A DNA stretch of 64,000 nucleotides, from assembly GCA_963969495.1 (NCBI GenBank), contig OZ018338.1, positions 47,905,780 through 47,969,779 of the forward strand. Reading direction: 5' to 3'. Positions 1-10,433 of this stretch are shown here, piece by piece; within the stretch, counting starts at the first letter, position 1; each line of letters begins with the position of its first letter. Source of the DNA: Ceratothoa steindachneri. Lineage: Eukaryota; Arthropoda; Malacostraca; Isopoda; Cymothoidae. The notes under the pieces are model-generated. The model made no database searches. It saw only the letters and a program-made list of their open reading frames with translations, and was not told the DNA's origin. Both the position numbers and the translations under genes were made by a program.

Positions 1-351
1 GACAGCATGCCCTTCCACATCTCCGATCCTCGTCAGTTCAACCTCCAAATTTCGTACAGGACAACGCTCCCTGCCACACTGCGAATAGTCGAAGATTTTT
101 TGAGTGTTGAAAGGGTCGATTTCATGGACTGGCCACCTCAAAGTCCCGATCTCAAGCCTATAGAAAACGTTTGGAAGATTATTGAAGATGAGGCGCGAAG
201 AAGAAACACAAAGAACCAAGATGAACTCTGGGAATTATTGTAAAACGAATGGAACAATATTACCCCATCATTTTGCAAGAAATTAATTCAGTCCTGTGGT
301 AACAGATGTCGGGAGGTCATTGCTAGTAAAGGAATGTTCACAAAATATTAA
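1..351 (+). pseudogene. Tc1-like transposase, C-terminal fragment (frameshifted)
   Basis: This is the end of a Tc1/mariner-superfamily DDE transposase, which cuts and pastes its own element at TA sites. One frame reads FVQDNAPCHTA at about 50-85 (second catalytic Asp region). The next frame carries DWPPQSPDLKPIENVW at about 127-175, where the third catalytic Glu is the E of IENVW. The tail ends in FTKY and a TAA at 349-351, as usual for Tc1-type proteins. A frameshift lies between about 85 and 105, and an in-frame TAA at 241-243 interrupts the tail. The N-terminal half is outside the window. Family assignment is firm from these motifs; the copy is dead. Confidence 0.85.
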
Positions 352-399
352 TACTAACGGTTTCTTTTTTGTTCTTGTTCTATTTTACATTGTTTTTCT

Positions 400-502
400 A
401 AGTGACCCTTAACTGTTCTCCTTGAAATTTGGAAGAGAGTTTGTGTATTTCATTATAACTCTTACGAAATATTTAATCCATTTACTTGAAATTTTCAAGG
501 GT

Positions 503-505
<3 letters not shown>
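400..505. repeat. Probable terminal region of the Tc1-like element
   Basis: GTGACCCTT at 402-410 is repeated in inverse as AAGGGTCAC at 497-505. The second copy abuts the (AT)n array, as expected for the outer end of a Tc1-type element inserted at TA. The other terminus lies outside the window, so the true inverted-repeat length is unknown. Confidence 0.45.

Positions 506-585
<80 letters not shown>
506..585. repeat. (AT)n microsatellite, about 80 bp
   Basis: Uninterrupted AT dinucleotides, starting directly after the presumed Tc1 terminus. Reading frames across it (YIYI repeats) are not genes. Confidence 0.97.
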
Positions 586-587
<2 letters not shown>

Positions 588-1307
588 TCTCGATGGGGCA
601 AGATGATGGTAACGGGGAAATATGGGGGGGAAATTAATAAAGTCCCCCGAAATAGGCCACAGAGGGCGGATTTACGTGCCAGTGCTGGATAGGAATTTAC
701 TCGGGCATGGGTGGGGCGGGGGAAATGAATACCCTCCCCGCCCCATCACTTGGAATGCATGACCTTTCAAGCCCCGATTATTGCGACAGAAAAGGAGCAA
801 CAGATTTGCCCGCGTTCGTACATAAAGCAAGTGGACTCGAATATACGAACAAAAACGTCTGCTTCGCGTCGGCATTTATTTAAAAAATGAACAACGAAGG
901 AATTGACACAAAAAAATAAGTAAACAGGTGAATTTATAAGTAAGAATGTGTAACTAAGTGCATGAATCGACTACCGAAACGAGGAAACTACCAGAGGTGA
1001 TACTGAAAGAAAAATAAAGGAATCGAAAAGATAAGAGGGAAAGAGCTAGAAATAAGCAAAATAATAACTAAATGCAAATACAAGATGATGCCAAATTCTC
1101 AATAGGTTGTTTTAATTAATAAAATAAAAAGTCGAATCATATTTAAATATAAATAAAACGTTTGTAGATTTTGTATTCACTCTTTAGAATATCGGATGGC
1201 GGGATAGTAAAACTTGGAGATTCCAAAGGACTGTCGAGGACTTTCTCCGTGAATAGGCATGAATGTTACCCGCAGGTAAATGAAAAATACTTCCATGGGT
1301 AATAATT
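586..1307. other. No recognisable feature
   Basis: AT-rich, no reading frame with recognisable similarity, no clear repeat structure seen. Confidence 0.5.
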
Positions 1308-1385
1308 AGGGTGGTCCTCAAATTATAGTGAACAGATGAGGTGAAATTAGAAGGAAATCGGACTTCGTTTAGGGTATGCCACACA
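1308..1385. repeat. Left terminal inverted repeat
   Basis: Begins AGGGTGGTCCTCAAATT and contains TTTAGGGTATGCCA 60 bp further in. The two conserved blocks match the right end in inverse; the spacer between them differs in length (about 50 against 90 bp). Confidence 0.6.
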
Positions 1386-1493
1386 GCAGCAATGTTTCAA
1401 CTCTATTGTGAATTGTGGTGATCGTCAATTCTGGTTCTCAGTTGCTGAAGCATGATGTGTCATGACGTCCTTGGTTTCGTTAGTAGGTGAACA

Positions 1494-3983
1494 TTGCTTC
1501 TTCTAAAAGAAAACAGACGCTGGTGTATGCTGTTGGTTCAACTCTGGAGAAAATCCCAGAAAGCCGCCTTCCAACAAGCCGTCAAGGTATTTCAGATTTC
1601 TTGGGACACAATGGGAGAGGGCCTTTGTCGGTCTAATTCTGATTCTATCAGGTTATGTCTACTTTGTTTTCTCACTATAATTTATTTAAGTTTGCTTATT
1701 TCCTGCATTGTTATACTAGTAACATACTACTCCTGCATTGCATAAACTGTTTCATCCTGTTTCTTGACAGGGCATCGTTGCTGGATGAAATAACTAAGTA
1801 ATTCATTATAATTTTTGTCGTGTGTCTCTGCTGATGGCCATTTGTCCACCTTGTTGTTTTTCTAAATTGTGCCACAAAGAGTGGCAAGCTCATTAGTGGG
1901 CTTTCGATACATATGTGCTATAGTGCAAAAATGTTGTATGATATGTGCTTTGTTTGTAAAATAAATATGCTGTTTCTATCGAAATAAAGTTGAATTTGAA
2001 TTAGTTTTCCTTGTTCTTGTAGTAACCCTTTCCTTTCATCTTTCCAGGTACTTCAGCGGTACTTCCGGCGAGAGAGACTGCGTCAAGTGCTAGGAATCTG
2101 TGAGAAGGCCCGGATACCAACTATGGAGGAGAGGAACATTGTTCGGAGCTGGAAGGTATGGTTGGAGAGTGGGGGCTCTTGAAGAAGCACAAGAAGAATC
2201 AGACGGCCAACCAGAAGACCAAAGCCGCTTTCCAGGGGAAGATTGATTCCCTCTTTAACATCAAACACAAAGATTGGAACTCCCTGATCAAGATTCCCAA
2301 AGACAAAGCCTTTCTCTTGGACCAGGAAACTCAGCGCAAGGGATATATGGGGCTGGAGGACAAAGAACACACTAGAGCAGAGAGGAAGCGGCTGGAGAGA
2401 GCTGAACGGAATCACGCACCTCGAAAAGCTGAAGCACAGCGACAGGAGACCTCCAGCGAGGCCATCGTACTCCTCTCATGCAGTTCGTCCTCAGACACGT
2501 CCTGCCCTTCTCCACCGAAGACCCCTCGTTGTTGTGGAGCATACACAGGCCCATTTTGCTCCGCCCCTGGTCCATCGACGGCACCTTCAGCGCGTCCCAA
2601 GCCCATCGTCACCCCTGAGGTCGCAGCTGCTCTTGACAGAACGAAAACTAATGATCGAAATGCTGTTTACGTCTTGGCAGCCGCAGCAGAAGCCCTGGGA
2701 AGAGCTGCGATTGCTGCGAGTGACCTCGCCATCAACCGATCCACCATTCGGCGTTCAAGGATGCGTCAACGGAGCACTACGGCGTCCTCCGTCAAGGATC
2801 GATTAGCGGCGTGCCAATGGATGGCTCTCGCCGTCCATTGGGACGGAAAGATCCTTCCTGATGCCACCGCTTGAAGTGGAATGGTGGACCGACTGCCCAT
2901 CTACGTGACAGCAACAGATATTCCTCGGAAGGGGGATTCCACCCAACTTCTTGGTGTCCATCGGCTCCCTGGAGGGGGGAACTAGTGAGGCACAAACGGA
3001 GGCAGTGGTGTCAGCGCTGCGGGAGTGGAACCTGGAGAACGTCGTGGCTTTGTGCTTCGACACGACCTCATCAAACACAGGGTCCTCCGCAGGCTGCTGT
3101 GTTCGACTAGAGAGACTGCTCGGCCACGAACTTTTGTACGTCGCATGTCGTCACCACGTCCTCGAAGTTGTGGTTGGGCGTGTCTTCACGGCCCTTAACG
3201 GGCCCTTCATGGGTCTCCACTATACCAGACGTTCTTCTTTTCAATAGATTTAATGATCATTGGGCCTTCGTGGACCAGGGAGACTACGAGGATGGATGGA
3301 GCGACCCGGAAATACGAAAAGCGTTCGAAACCAACAAGGAAACCGTGGAGAGTACAAAAGCGTTCATTGCTAATGAGCTTTAGAGAAAACAAGACAGGGA
3401 TGACTGCCGCGCCTTCTTTGAGATGGTGCTCATCTTCCTCGGGGAAACTCCAGGTCGTGGGGTGAAGTTCCCCAAGCCTGGACCAATTTACCATGCTCGT
3501 TGGATGGCGAAGTGTTTGTACTCCCTCCAGATATTCCTGTTCCGAAAATAATTCCGACTGACAGCCGGAGAAGCGACCACCATCCACGAGTTCACCTTAT
3601 TCTACAGCCTGGTGTACTACCCAGCTTGGTTCCTGGCCCCGAGCCTGACAGACGCGCCGTCCAACGATCTCCGGTTGCTGCATGAGCTGAACGCGTTCCG
3701 TACCACCAACGAGACCGTGGCGAAGGCAGCGTTGACCGCTTTCAAGCGCCACTTGTAGTACTTGACGCCTCAAATGATCCCTCTGTCCCTCTTCAGCAAC
3801 AACATTGACCCCAGAGAAAAGTCGAACATCGTCAGTACGATGGAAGCGGACGGGGGTATCATCAGGAACACAAAGCGGCTTAACATCGAGGGAAAACGAG
3901 TTCTCCAATCCCTCAGCGAGTTGGCCAACGCGACCAGCACCTTCTTCTTCGACATGGTCCGACTAGATAAGACTTTCCTTTGA
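1494..3983 (+). pseudogene. Uncharacterised transposon-type protein (HWDGK/DTTSSNTG family), broken
   Basis: Member of a repeated animal family that I know only as uncharacterised proteins. A 5' segment at about 1497-1585 reads KRKQTLVYAVGSTLEKIPES. A second begins after a possible acceptor at 2046-2047 (QRYF, EKARIPT). The body follows: charged KK/KDK stretch, LAVHWDGKILPD (about 2820-2865), CFDTTSSNTG (about 3055-3085), ACRHHVLEVVV (about 3145-3175), FNRFNDHWAFVDQ and YHARWMAK (about 3488-3511). Breaks: frameshift near 2155, TGA at 2872, frameshift in a G run near 2980, frameshift near 3220, TAG at 3381, TAA near 3549, TAG at 3757. The tail ends at a TGA at 3981-3983. The Asp, Asp and Cys-x2-His pattern suggests an RNase H-like transposase; that function is inferred. 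Confidence 0.7.
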
Positions 3984-4017
3984 AAGGACCTAGTCTCCTG
4001 GAAAAAAAGATAAATCG

Positions 4018-4200
4018 TTGCAGTCTGGTCTGCGTACCCTCCAGGGGATGTACCTCCTCAAGGAAGTGAAGCTGATTGAGGACTACAACGCCTCGATCAC
4101 CAAAAACGAAGACCAAAAGCAGTTCCTCCTTCAGCAGATCTCCGAATACCGCCGAAACTTCCCCAATCCGAAAAGGGGTACTGTTGTCATGAAGAAGTGA
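4018..4200 (+). CDS. Short ORF near the 3' end of the transposon, unrecognised
   Basis: A 60-residue frame beginning MQSGLRTLQGMYLLKEV and ending MKK, rich in Glu, Lys and Gln (LLQQISEYRR). It lies 35 bp after the broken transposase-like gene and inside the inverted repeats, so it may be the continuation of that gene in another frame or a second small ORF. I do not recognise it. Confidence 0.3.
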   Translation: MQSGLRTLQGMYLLKEVKLIEDYNASITKNEDQKQFLLQQISEYRRNFPNPKRGTVVMKK

Positions 4201-4359
4201 AGGGTGATTTTCTTGTCTCATATGTGAGAATGCACTCCTCTTTCGATGGAATAAACGTAGAACGTTCATTTTTCTTTAATTTCCAATATTTTTAGCAAGA
4301 AACAAGTGTAATAAGTGTACTTTCAGTTCGTTTTGGGAATTTTAGTCATGTGTGGTTGG

Positions 4360-4489
4360 TATCCCATGGCATACCCTAAATAGTGTTCGATCGTGGAGAA
4401 ATTTTAGCTGGAGGACTTTTTCCAGAAGTGGCATCTATAGAGCAATGAGCACCAATCCCATCGCCATCTTTGAATTTCGGGACCACCCT
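4360..4489. repeat. Right terminal inverted repeat
   Basis: Read on the minus strand it starts AGGGTGGTCCCGAAATT and later has TTTAGGGTATGCCA, matching the left end. The inner spacer is about 40 bp longer than on the left. Confidence 0.6.
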
Positions 4490-4589
4490 AGACTAATAAT
4501 CATCCTTGGTCCCAGGCATCAGCTTGGCTCCAAGAACAAGCTTTGAAATTTCTGGTTGAAATGTCACTTCCAAAGTTGAGCAAAATTAA

Positions 4590-4860
4590 GTTACACACGG
4601 TATGGTTAGTCACCGGATGGGAGTCCCGGTTCGGGTCGATCCCCCCCTCCTCGTTAAACTATACTTCCGCACTGAGTGGTATCAGACTGTGGGATACCAA
4701 CACAAAAACCAGACTCCTTCTGTGCCCGTCGAATGACCCCCACGTCTCTAAGCATCCAGAGCTAAAGCGTCTCTCCTCGGGGCTTCAAAGTGCCGCCAGC
4801 ATCTGTAACCGAGCCGTCACTAAAAAATAGCCGGGGTTCGAACCCTCCAAGACGCTAAAA
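4590..4860 (+). repeat. Possible tRNA-derived SINE-like sequence
   Basis: TGGTTAGTCACCGG at about 4603-4616 resembles an RNA polymerase III A box, and GGTTCGGGTCGATCC at about 4628-4642 resembles a B box about 25 bp later. A second GGTTCGAACCC lies at about 4836-4846. No poly(A) tail or target duplication is clear. Confidence 0.28.
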
Positions 4861-4973
4861 ATGGTCACGTGTAGAATACAGCCCCACTAAAAATCTTAGG
4901 GTCTTAATTCTACATTTTCCTACATAGGATGCAAAAGTATATACGAAAGGAGACTGGTAAAGCAGTATTTAGG

Positions 4974-5150
4974 ATTTTTTTTATCGTTCATCTGGCGATT
5001 GCCTACAAGGGCATAAATTGCTGTAATTATCGTATAACCTAATGTTAGGCTAAATTAAAACAAACAAAAAACAAGAAAATAAAAAACAAGGAGAAAACAA
5101 AAACAAGACAAGGAAGCACGCTTCATTATCGGCGGAAGGGGGGATCTCGC
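4974..5150 (-). mobile_element. 3'-end fragment of the I-like LINE family
   Basis: A run of T at 4974-4982 (poly(A) on the minus strand) is followed by CATCTGGCGATTGCC, a degenerate partner near 5015, TTAGGCTA and an A/C-rich stretch. This is the order seen at the 3' ends of the copies at 18865, 27011, 33959 and 57553. It is an old, 5'-truncated insertion with only the 3' UTR left; the stem of the terminal hairpin has decayed. Confidence 0.6.
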
Positions 5151-6394
5151 TATAAAAGAAGCCTGGTAGTTCTCAATTTGACCTTCAAAGGACTTGAAGA
5201 TGCTTTTCTCAACGCCGAGGAAAAGGAGTGGTGAAAATCTAGCGCCGATTTAAAGTGTACTATGCGAATCAGCAAATCTTCGCCAGCTCCCCCCCCCCCA
5301 TCCCACCCACACACTTTAACATTTTTTTAGGGCAAAATGGCCTTAAAAGTCGAGTGCAAGTTGGCGAGAGAATACTCCCCTTGCGGTTAGGCAAGAATTC
5401 CTTAATCTCCTAGAAATGTCTCCTGGAGTTCCTCAACCCTCTTTAGGAGCGCCACCCATACCACTGGGAAATGAATGGTCACCCATTCTTAAGGAAGACA
5501 CTCCTGAAAAGGGTGGAGGAACTCGAGAAGACTTTTCTAGCCGATTATCGGGACGTTAGTGTTCATTACTCTAAAAAAAACCCTCCCCTTAAAAGATTTA
5601 AGTGAAATAAATTTAAAAATTATTAAAGTAGTTTTATGGACTTTTGTTATTGAATTTAGAGGAATGTGAACTAAACCCTTGATTATATAACATCTGTAGG
5701 TCTTCGCTTTACGAGCGAACGCAGGGAACGAATTGACGTGTAAATTCGAAACCACCTCTACCATTTAAAAAGACAATCAACGAGGACAACTCTACGACGA
5801 GGTTTTAGATAAGAGGTTCGTTATAAAGACGTAAAAGTCAAGGATTAAACAAGGGAGGAAACTAGTTATTGTACTAGGAACAGGAGGGAAAGCAATTCTC
5901 TCGCGTTAGACGAGGTGACCGCTATCGAGTCTTAAATACGCCATCCCTTCCCCCGTGGCATCAATTCCTTCCTAATGCCGCGAGACCCCGGTGTTCGAGC
6001 ACAGATTCGAAATCCCCCAAAGAGAAGTGGGGTCCCAAACCCTGACACTGTAACTCGGAGGAGGGTGGACTAGAAGAGGACGAACATCTTTGCACGTGAG
6101 CGGAGGACTTGAAGAGAAGGCCATGAACGCGACACCAGAGTCACGCGAGAGGTCAACCCAGAGGACAAGAAAAGTTACAAAAATATCTTTATGCAAATAC
6201 TCATTTATTGGTCGTCCTCGAAGGGACGGGGGGGGGAGGGCAATGGAGCAGATATAAGGGCTATCTGCTCGTTTAGTACGAGTGTTATCCAAATATGCAC
6301 CGTCCGAGGGCGATTTCAGTGAAGGCCTTCAAGTTGTGGAGGGATCCGAACGACGGGTCACTCGCTACAGGGAGGCAGCCAGGAAGTCGACACG
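5151..6394. other. No recognisable feature
   Basis: Mixed-composition sequence with C runs near 5288 and G runs near 6228. I see no gene, no element termini and no convincing RNA. Confidence 0.45.
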
Positions 6395-6780
6395 AATCAG
6401 CAAAAAAAGAGATAAGAGAGAGAGGAGCTAGAATAGAAGAGAAAAAAAGTGAGAGAAAAGATAAAAGAAAGAGGAAGAAAAAGAAAAGAGATAAAAGAAA
6501 AAGATAGTGAGGAAAAGAAAGAGGGAGAAAGGATAGAGAGGGAGTAAAAAGAGTGGGGGGAGAAAATAGATACAAAGAGAAAAAGAAAGACACAAATAGG
6601 AGGGAGAGGGAAACGGAAATAAAATAAAAAGAAAAGAGGGAAAGAAAAAGATAAAAAGGATAGATGAAATAGATAGAAAATTGGAGAAGATAAAATAAAG
6701 AGCGAAAAAGGAGAAAAGGAGAGAGTGAAAAGAGCAAATAAAAGAAAAAGAAAGACGAAGAGAGGAGTGAGAGAGAAATA
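6395..6780 (+). repeat. Purine tract of about 385 bp
   Basis: The plus strand is almost wholly A and G with no simple repeat unit, so the apparent ORFs on both strands (Lys/Arg-rich on plus, Leu/Phe/Ser-rich on minus) are composition artefacts. Confidence 0.85.
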
Positions 6781-8727
6781 GATAGAAAGATATTGCTAGT
6801 TTTTGTTTTTTTTAATTTAACATCCTCTTTGACTCGAACAAGGGTCTTAGCGTTCTTCCTTCGAGTCCTTCAGCAGCCTTCGTTTCGTATGAACCTGCGT
6901 GGGGTTCTACTTGTTTCCTGGGGGTCTGGGGAGGACGTCCCCAAGGTTTCCCAGATAGCGTCCGGTCATCGTCGAACAATGCAGGTATAAGAGAGTTGCG
7001 CGCGCAGCCTCGATCGCAGCGCCACGAAGAGTCTTCTATTTTAGCTATTGCCGCGATGGTCCTCTCCAGATAGTCGCCTCTCCTTTTCTAAAAGTCCCAT
7101 TGGGTTTCACGAGAGTTGGGTGCCCTGCCAATGACCAACACCCCAAGTAGTTTCCTCTTTGGGCTACATGGACTCTATTTTCGCTTCCCCAAAACCCTTC
7201 CCAAACTCTCACTCGGGTGTCCCCTCTTTTCTGAAGATTTGCGACCCATCCCCGCTCTTTCCAAGCACTTAATAGTCTCCTCGGATTATGCCCCCATCAT
7301 ATATTTTCCTTTCCCTAACCTCACCACTTTTCTACAACAACAGAAATGTCTCGTTGGTTTCCGTTGCGATAAAAGAGGGAAAGAGACGAGCGTCAGACAG
7401 ACGAAGGGGGGGGGGCTTCTCGGCCAGACACGCTGCTTCTGAGTGCCGCGACACCGTGTGGATGGCACAGTGCCAAGTGCGGGGCATAAAGTGTTGAGTC
7501 TTCATTCATCCAGACCCTCCCCTCCCCCCTACTCGTCTGTTTTTGTATGTGTGTGTGTGTATAGGAGGGGGCGAGTAAACAAATTCCACGTCCGGGGCGG
7601 AAGCGAACGAAGATATGTCTTTATGAAGGGGTGTGAGGGGACGATATATATAGTGGCATTGATACGTGCCGACTACACCTTAAGCGGGAAACGATAGTTA
7701 AAAAGCTTGTAAGGAAATGGTGAAGATGGAGGAAGTGAAAATGCGTGTGGGACATAGCACTAGGGCAGGGAGGGAATGCAACTGCGAATGTTAGGGCCTG
7801 GAGGGTACGCAATCCCCAAATGTAAACTGCAGCATTGTTTTCATGCGACACACGACAGCCGATTTGGAGGATAGCAATAGAAAAGGACATGGGAGACTAA
7901 GGGGGAAACAGGGGGAGAAATGAGCAATTAAATAACCCTCCCCTAACCGGAGCCAAGAGGGTCCCCTCCCTCCCAATCTTGACTAGCGATGAGCGGACGA
8001 AAGTGGTCGGCGACTAGTCACTAGCCTGTAAAATTAGCCACCCGACGAGAAAGGGTTTGTAAAAAAAGTGGCGAAAATGGAGATGTGTAGAGGTAAAAAA
8101 AACAAACGGGTAATTTCGATCTAATTTCAGACTACCGGACTAACAGGACACGGGCTGGGAGGGCGTGTCGCACGCCCATGTGCAACAGTTTACATGTATT
8201 TACACAATGTGTGTGCACGTGTATATAGATGTAAACAAAAACACGTGCAGAACAGAATATTTCGGCAATGGAGTTAGCAAAGGTGAGTTGAATGTATACA
8301 TAAATCCGACTGCACATGTAGGCACATGACCGTGTGTGTGTGTGTGTGCAACGGGATAACCGGGAGTGAGTTAGCATTTTGAACGCATCCCCAGCGAAGA
8401 GAGAAATGGCCTTTCGTCAACCTTCTATTAATTCGACCGCGCCCATCGGTGGAGTCAGGAAACAAATCCCATCTGTAATATGAAAATAAGGGAAAGTTTT
8501 GCGAGATCCTTCTTTTATTTTCCCTTTGTAAATACAGCCCTTGTAAAATGGAGAAAAGCAAAAAAGAAAAATATTCTAAAAATGATTATATGGAAAATCT
8601 CGAACGAGAACAACCCACCACCACCAATGGTCTTCCTCTGCCCGAGGAATTGGGGTCGAACCAGTACGTTCCAACTATTGTACCTTTTTGTAGGGCAAAA
8701 GCACCTCGGAAACGGAAATTCCTCCTG

Positions 8728-8760
8728 ACCCCAACGTTTCGGATTTACTGAGTGTCCTCA
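8728..8760 (-). other. Penelope-like hammerhead-type motif (candidate)
   Basis: The minus strand reads CTCAGTAAATCCGAAACGTT, ending in the CCGAAACG core seen in hammerhead-like sequences of Penelope-type retroelement terminal repeats. A related motif lies at 45441-45475. The CTGATGA box is degenerate, so activity is doubtful. Confidence 0.3.
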
Positions 8761-9243
8761 TTCGTTACTCTCCGTAATTCTTACTTGGCTTCCTGGCCTA
8801 ATTCCGCCGAATGGGAAAGGAGTATTTACCACACATCTAGCAGCTGGGGGGTGGGGGGGACTACAACCCTACTCACGGAATTTTATGTAATTTCGTGAAA
8901 TTATTTCGGAATAAAAATACGCAGCCGATTTAACGGATTTTTGAACAGGAAACTTCCAGAGGCTTTCTCAGGACGGTAGGTGTGTACGCATATGTATACC
9001 ACCAAAAAATACCGTACCAAGATGTGTCACCACGTATTTATTTTGACGTAACTAGAAGCCTTGTTCAATTGATGACCCCGGCAGTCCCAAACGAGTTTGA
9101 GTCTACCTAGACTTTAATCCTTTTTGACATTTCGATTTTACGTTTTTAGCCACTTTCTTTACAGAGTTCCCCTCTCTCATCTCTCTTGGCCGGCGGCTGA
9201 TTTTGGAGAGGAGTGGTTCATCCATCTTTGGCGTAGTTAGTAG

Positions 9244-9251
9244 TAGTGGTT
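9244..9251. repeat. 8-bp target-site duplication (left), TAGTGGTT
   Basis: Identical to the 8 bases at 10044-10051 directly after the right inverted repeat. Confidence 0.8.
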
Positions 9252-9288
9252 GGTTATTTTTTGGTTTATGCCCGCCCTCTAACTTTTT

Positions 9289-9292
<4 letters not shown>

Positions 9293-9367
<75 letters not shown>
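9293..9367. repeat. (AT)n microsatellite, about 75 bp
   Basis: Lies inside the MITE-like element, 15 bp from its left inverted repeat. Confidence 0.97.
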
Positions 9368-9370
<3 letters not shown>

Positions 9371-9914
9371 AACACGTTTTTTTTAATGTAGAGAATGTTT
9401 TCCTTGAGCAAATTTTTAAAAAGTGCTTGGGGGGGGTAAGCTATTGAAATCGCATCATATTGAATTATATATAATTTTTAACTTAATTTAAAAATAGGGG
9501 GCTCCGCCCTCCATACCCCATACTTAATTGTGGGGTTGCGCCCCATGCCCCCGCAAATTTAAAAAAAAAACTGGTAAATATTCCTAAGTCGAAAAAGCCT
9601 ATCCTTATTTTCGAATTCAAAGGCGCAATTGCCAAATCTTGCTAGGCCTCTATTTGTTTATATAGCGTGTTACGTAACCCGTTCGCACCCATATGTACAC
9701 AATTGTAGCATCTTAATTAATAAAGAAATATTTAAAGTGGTTTTACAAAAATAAAAAAACTAAACTATATAAATAAACCCCTACGTAACCGATTCTTTTG
9801 AGGCGAAGACTTTACAAAAAAAAAATCTAGATTCTTTCAATTCGAAGATGGCGGCCAATCTATTTTTCGTTATAACATGATAATTAGAGATTTGCCCACA
9901 GTAATTACTGAAAT

Positions 9915-9986
9915 TGCTATATAGTGTATATGATAGATATACACAAATGTTATATAGTGTATATCTATGATATATACTATATAGCA
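9915..9986. repeat. Long palindrome inside the MITE
   Basis: Arms of 30 nt (9915-9944 and 9957-9986) pair with two mismatches around a 12-nt spacer; the arm starts TGCTATATAG. Confidence 0.85.
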
Positions 9987-10043
9987 TTTACGTATTTTAA
10001 AAAAAAATAGATTTCGTGGGCGGGCATAAACCGAAAAATAACC

Positions 10044-10051
10044 TAGTGGTT
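10044..10051. repeat. 8-bp target-site duplication (right), TAGTGGTT
   Basis: Matches 9244-9251. Confidence 0.8.
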
Positions 10052-10433
10052 CGACAACCTGTCTTTATCCAGGCGGGTCCCGACCGGATAATGAAAGACA
10101 TAAAGGTCAGTATGACAATCACTGGTAAGTCCGAGGGCACTAGGGGCAAGTCCTCTTTTGGGGAGAGGTGTCAGGAAGTATTATGTTTCGACACCAAACA
10201 GCGTTCAGGTGGAACCTTCGTCGCTGGGGGCAGAGGGACCTAGCTTAGGGTGACAAGTGTTAATATGTCTTCCCCTCTTCCCGCTTTTCTTTCACAATTT
10301 TCGCTTCATCCATTTTACCAGTTTGTTTACAGATCTCTTCTTACAAAGTGTGTGCGTGATATCGCTTCGTTGCTATTGCGCTGTAAATTCCAAGATTTAT
10401 ATATTTGGGGCGAAAGTGTAGGGTATGGGTGGG

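Larger units (their letters stand above)
1308..4489 (+). mobile_element. Degraded DNA transposon with AGGGTGGTCC termini
   Basis: Both ends carry the same motifs in inverted orientation: AGGGTGGTCC then AAATT at 1308-1323, mirrored at 4473-4489, and further inside TTTAGGGTATGCCA at 1368-1381, mirrored at 4367-4380. Between them lies a long broken gene of an uncharacterised animal multicopy family. The length of about 3.18 kb and the central gene suggest an autonomous DNA transposon. No clean target-site duplication is visible, though TAATAAT occurs just outside both ends. The protein has hAT-like features (a DTTSSNTG block and a Cys-x2-His block), but I cannot place it in a named superfamily. 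Confidence 0.6.
6781..9251. other. No recognisable gene; minor simple repeats
   Basis: Contains short (TG)n runs near 7547 and 8333 and a G run near 7405. Small ORFs, including one at 8548-8751, show nothing I recognise. A Penelope-type motif near 8728 is listed separately. Confidence 0.45.
9252..10043. mobile_element. MITE-like DNA element, 792 bp, 26-bp TIRs
   Basis: The 26 bases at 9252-9277 (starting GGTTATTTTTTGGTTTATGC) are the inverse of 10018-10043 with one mismatch. Both ends are flanked by TAGTGGTT, an 8-bp target duplication. There is no transposase; the interior holds an (AT)n array, AT-rich sequence and a long palindrome. An 8-bp duplication fits hAT, P or Mutator-like elements; the GGTTATTTTT terminus is more Mutator-like than hAT-like, which is a guess. 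Confidence 0.8.

Noticed and set aside
422..692. ORFs with long Tyr-Ile repeats over (AT)n
   Set aside because: Pure translation of a microsatellite; the same happens at 9103-9411, 45238-45466 and 48667-49149.
4832..4848. tRNA gene from the GGTTCGAACCC word
   Set aside because: No cloverleaf can be drawn around it; kept only as a possible SINE-like repeat.
6285..6737. 150-residue Leu/Phe/Ser-rich membrane-like protein
   Set aside because: Reverse strand of a purine tract; composition artefact.
7621..7890. 89-residue minus-strand ORF as a host exon
   Set aside because: No splice signals or recognisable motif that would support it.
8548..8751. 67-residue ORF starting MEKSKKEKYSKND
   Set aside because: No recognisable family, no supporting context and it overlaps a Penelope-type motif.
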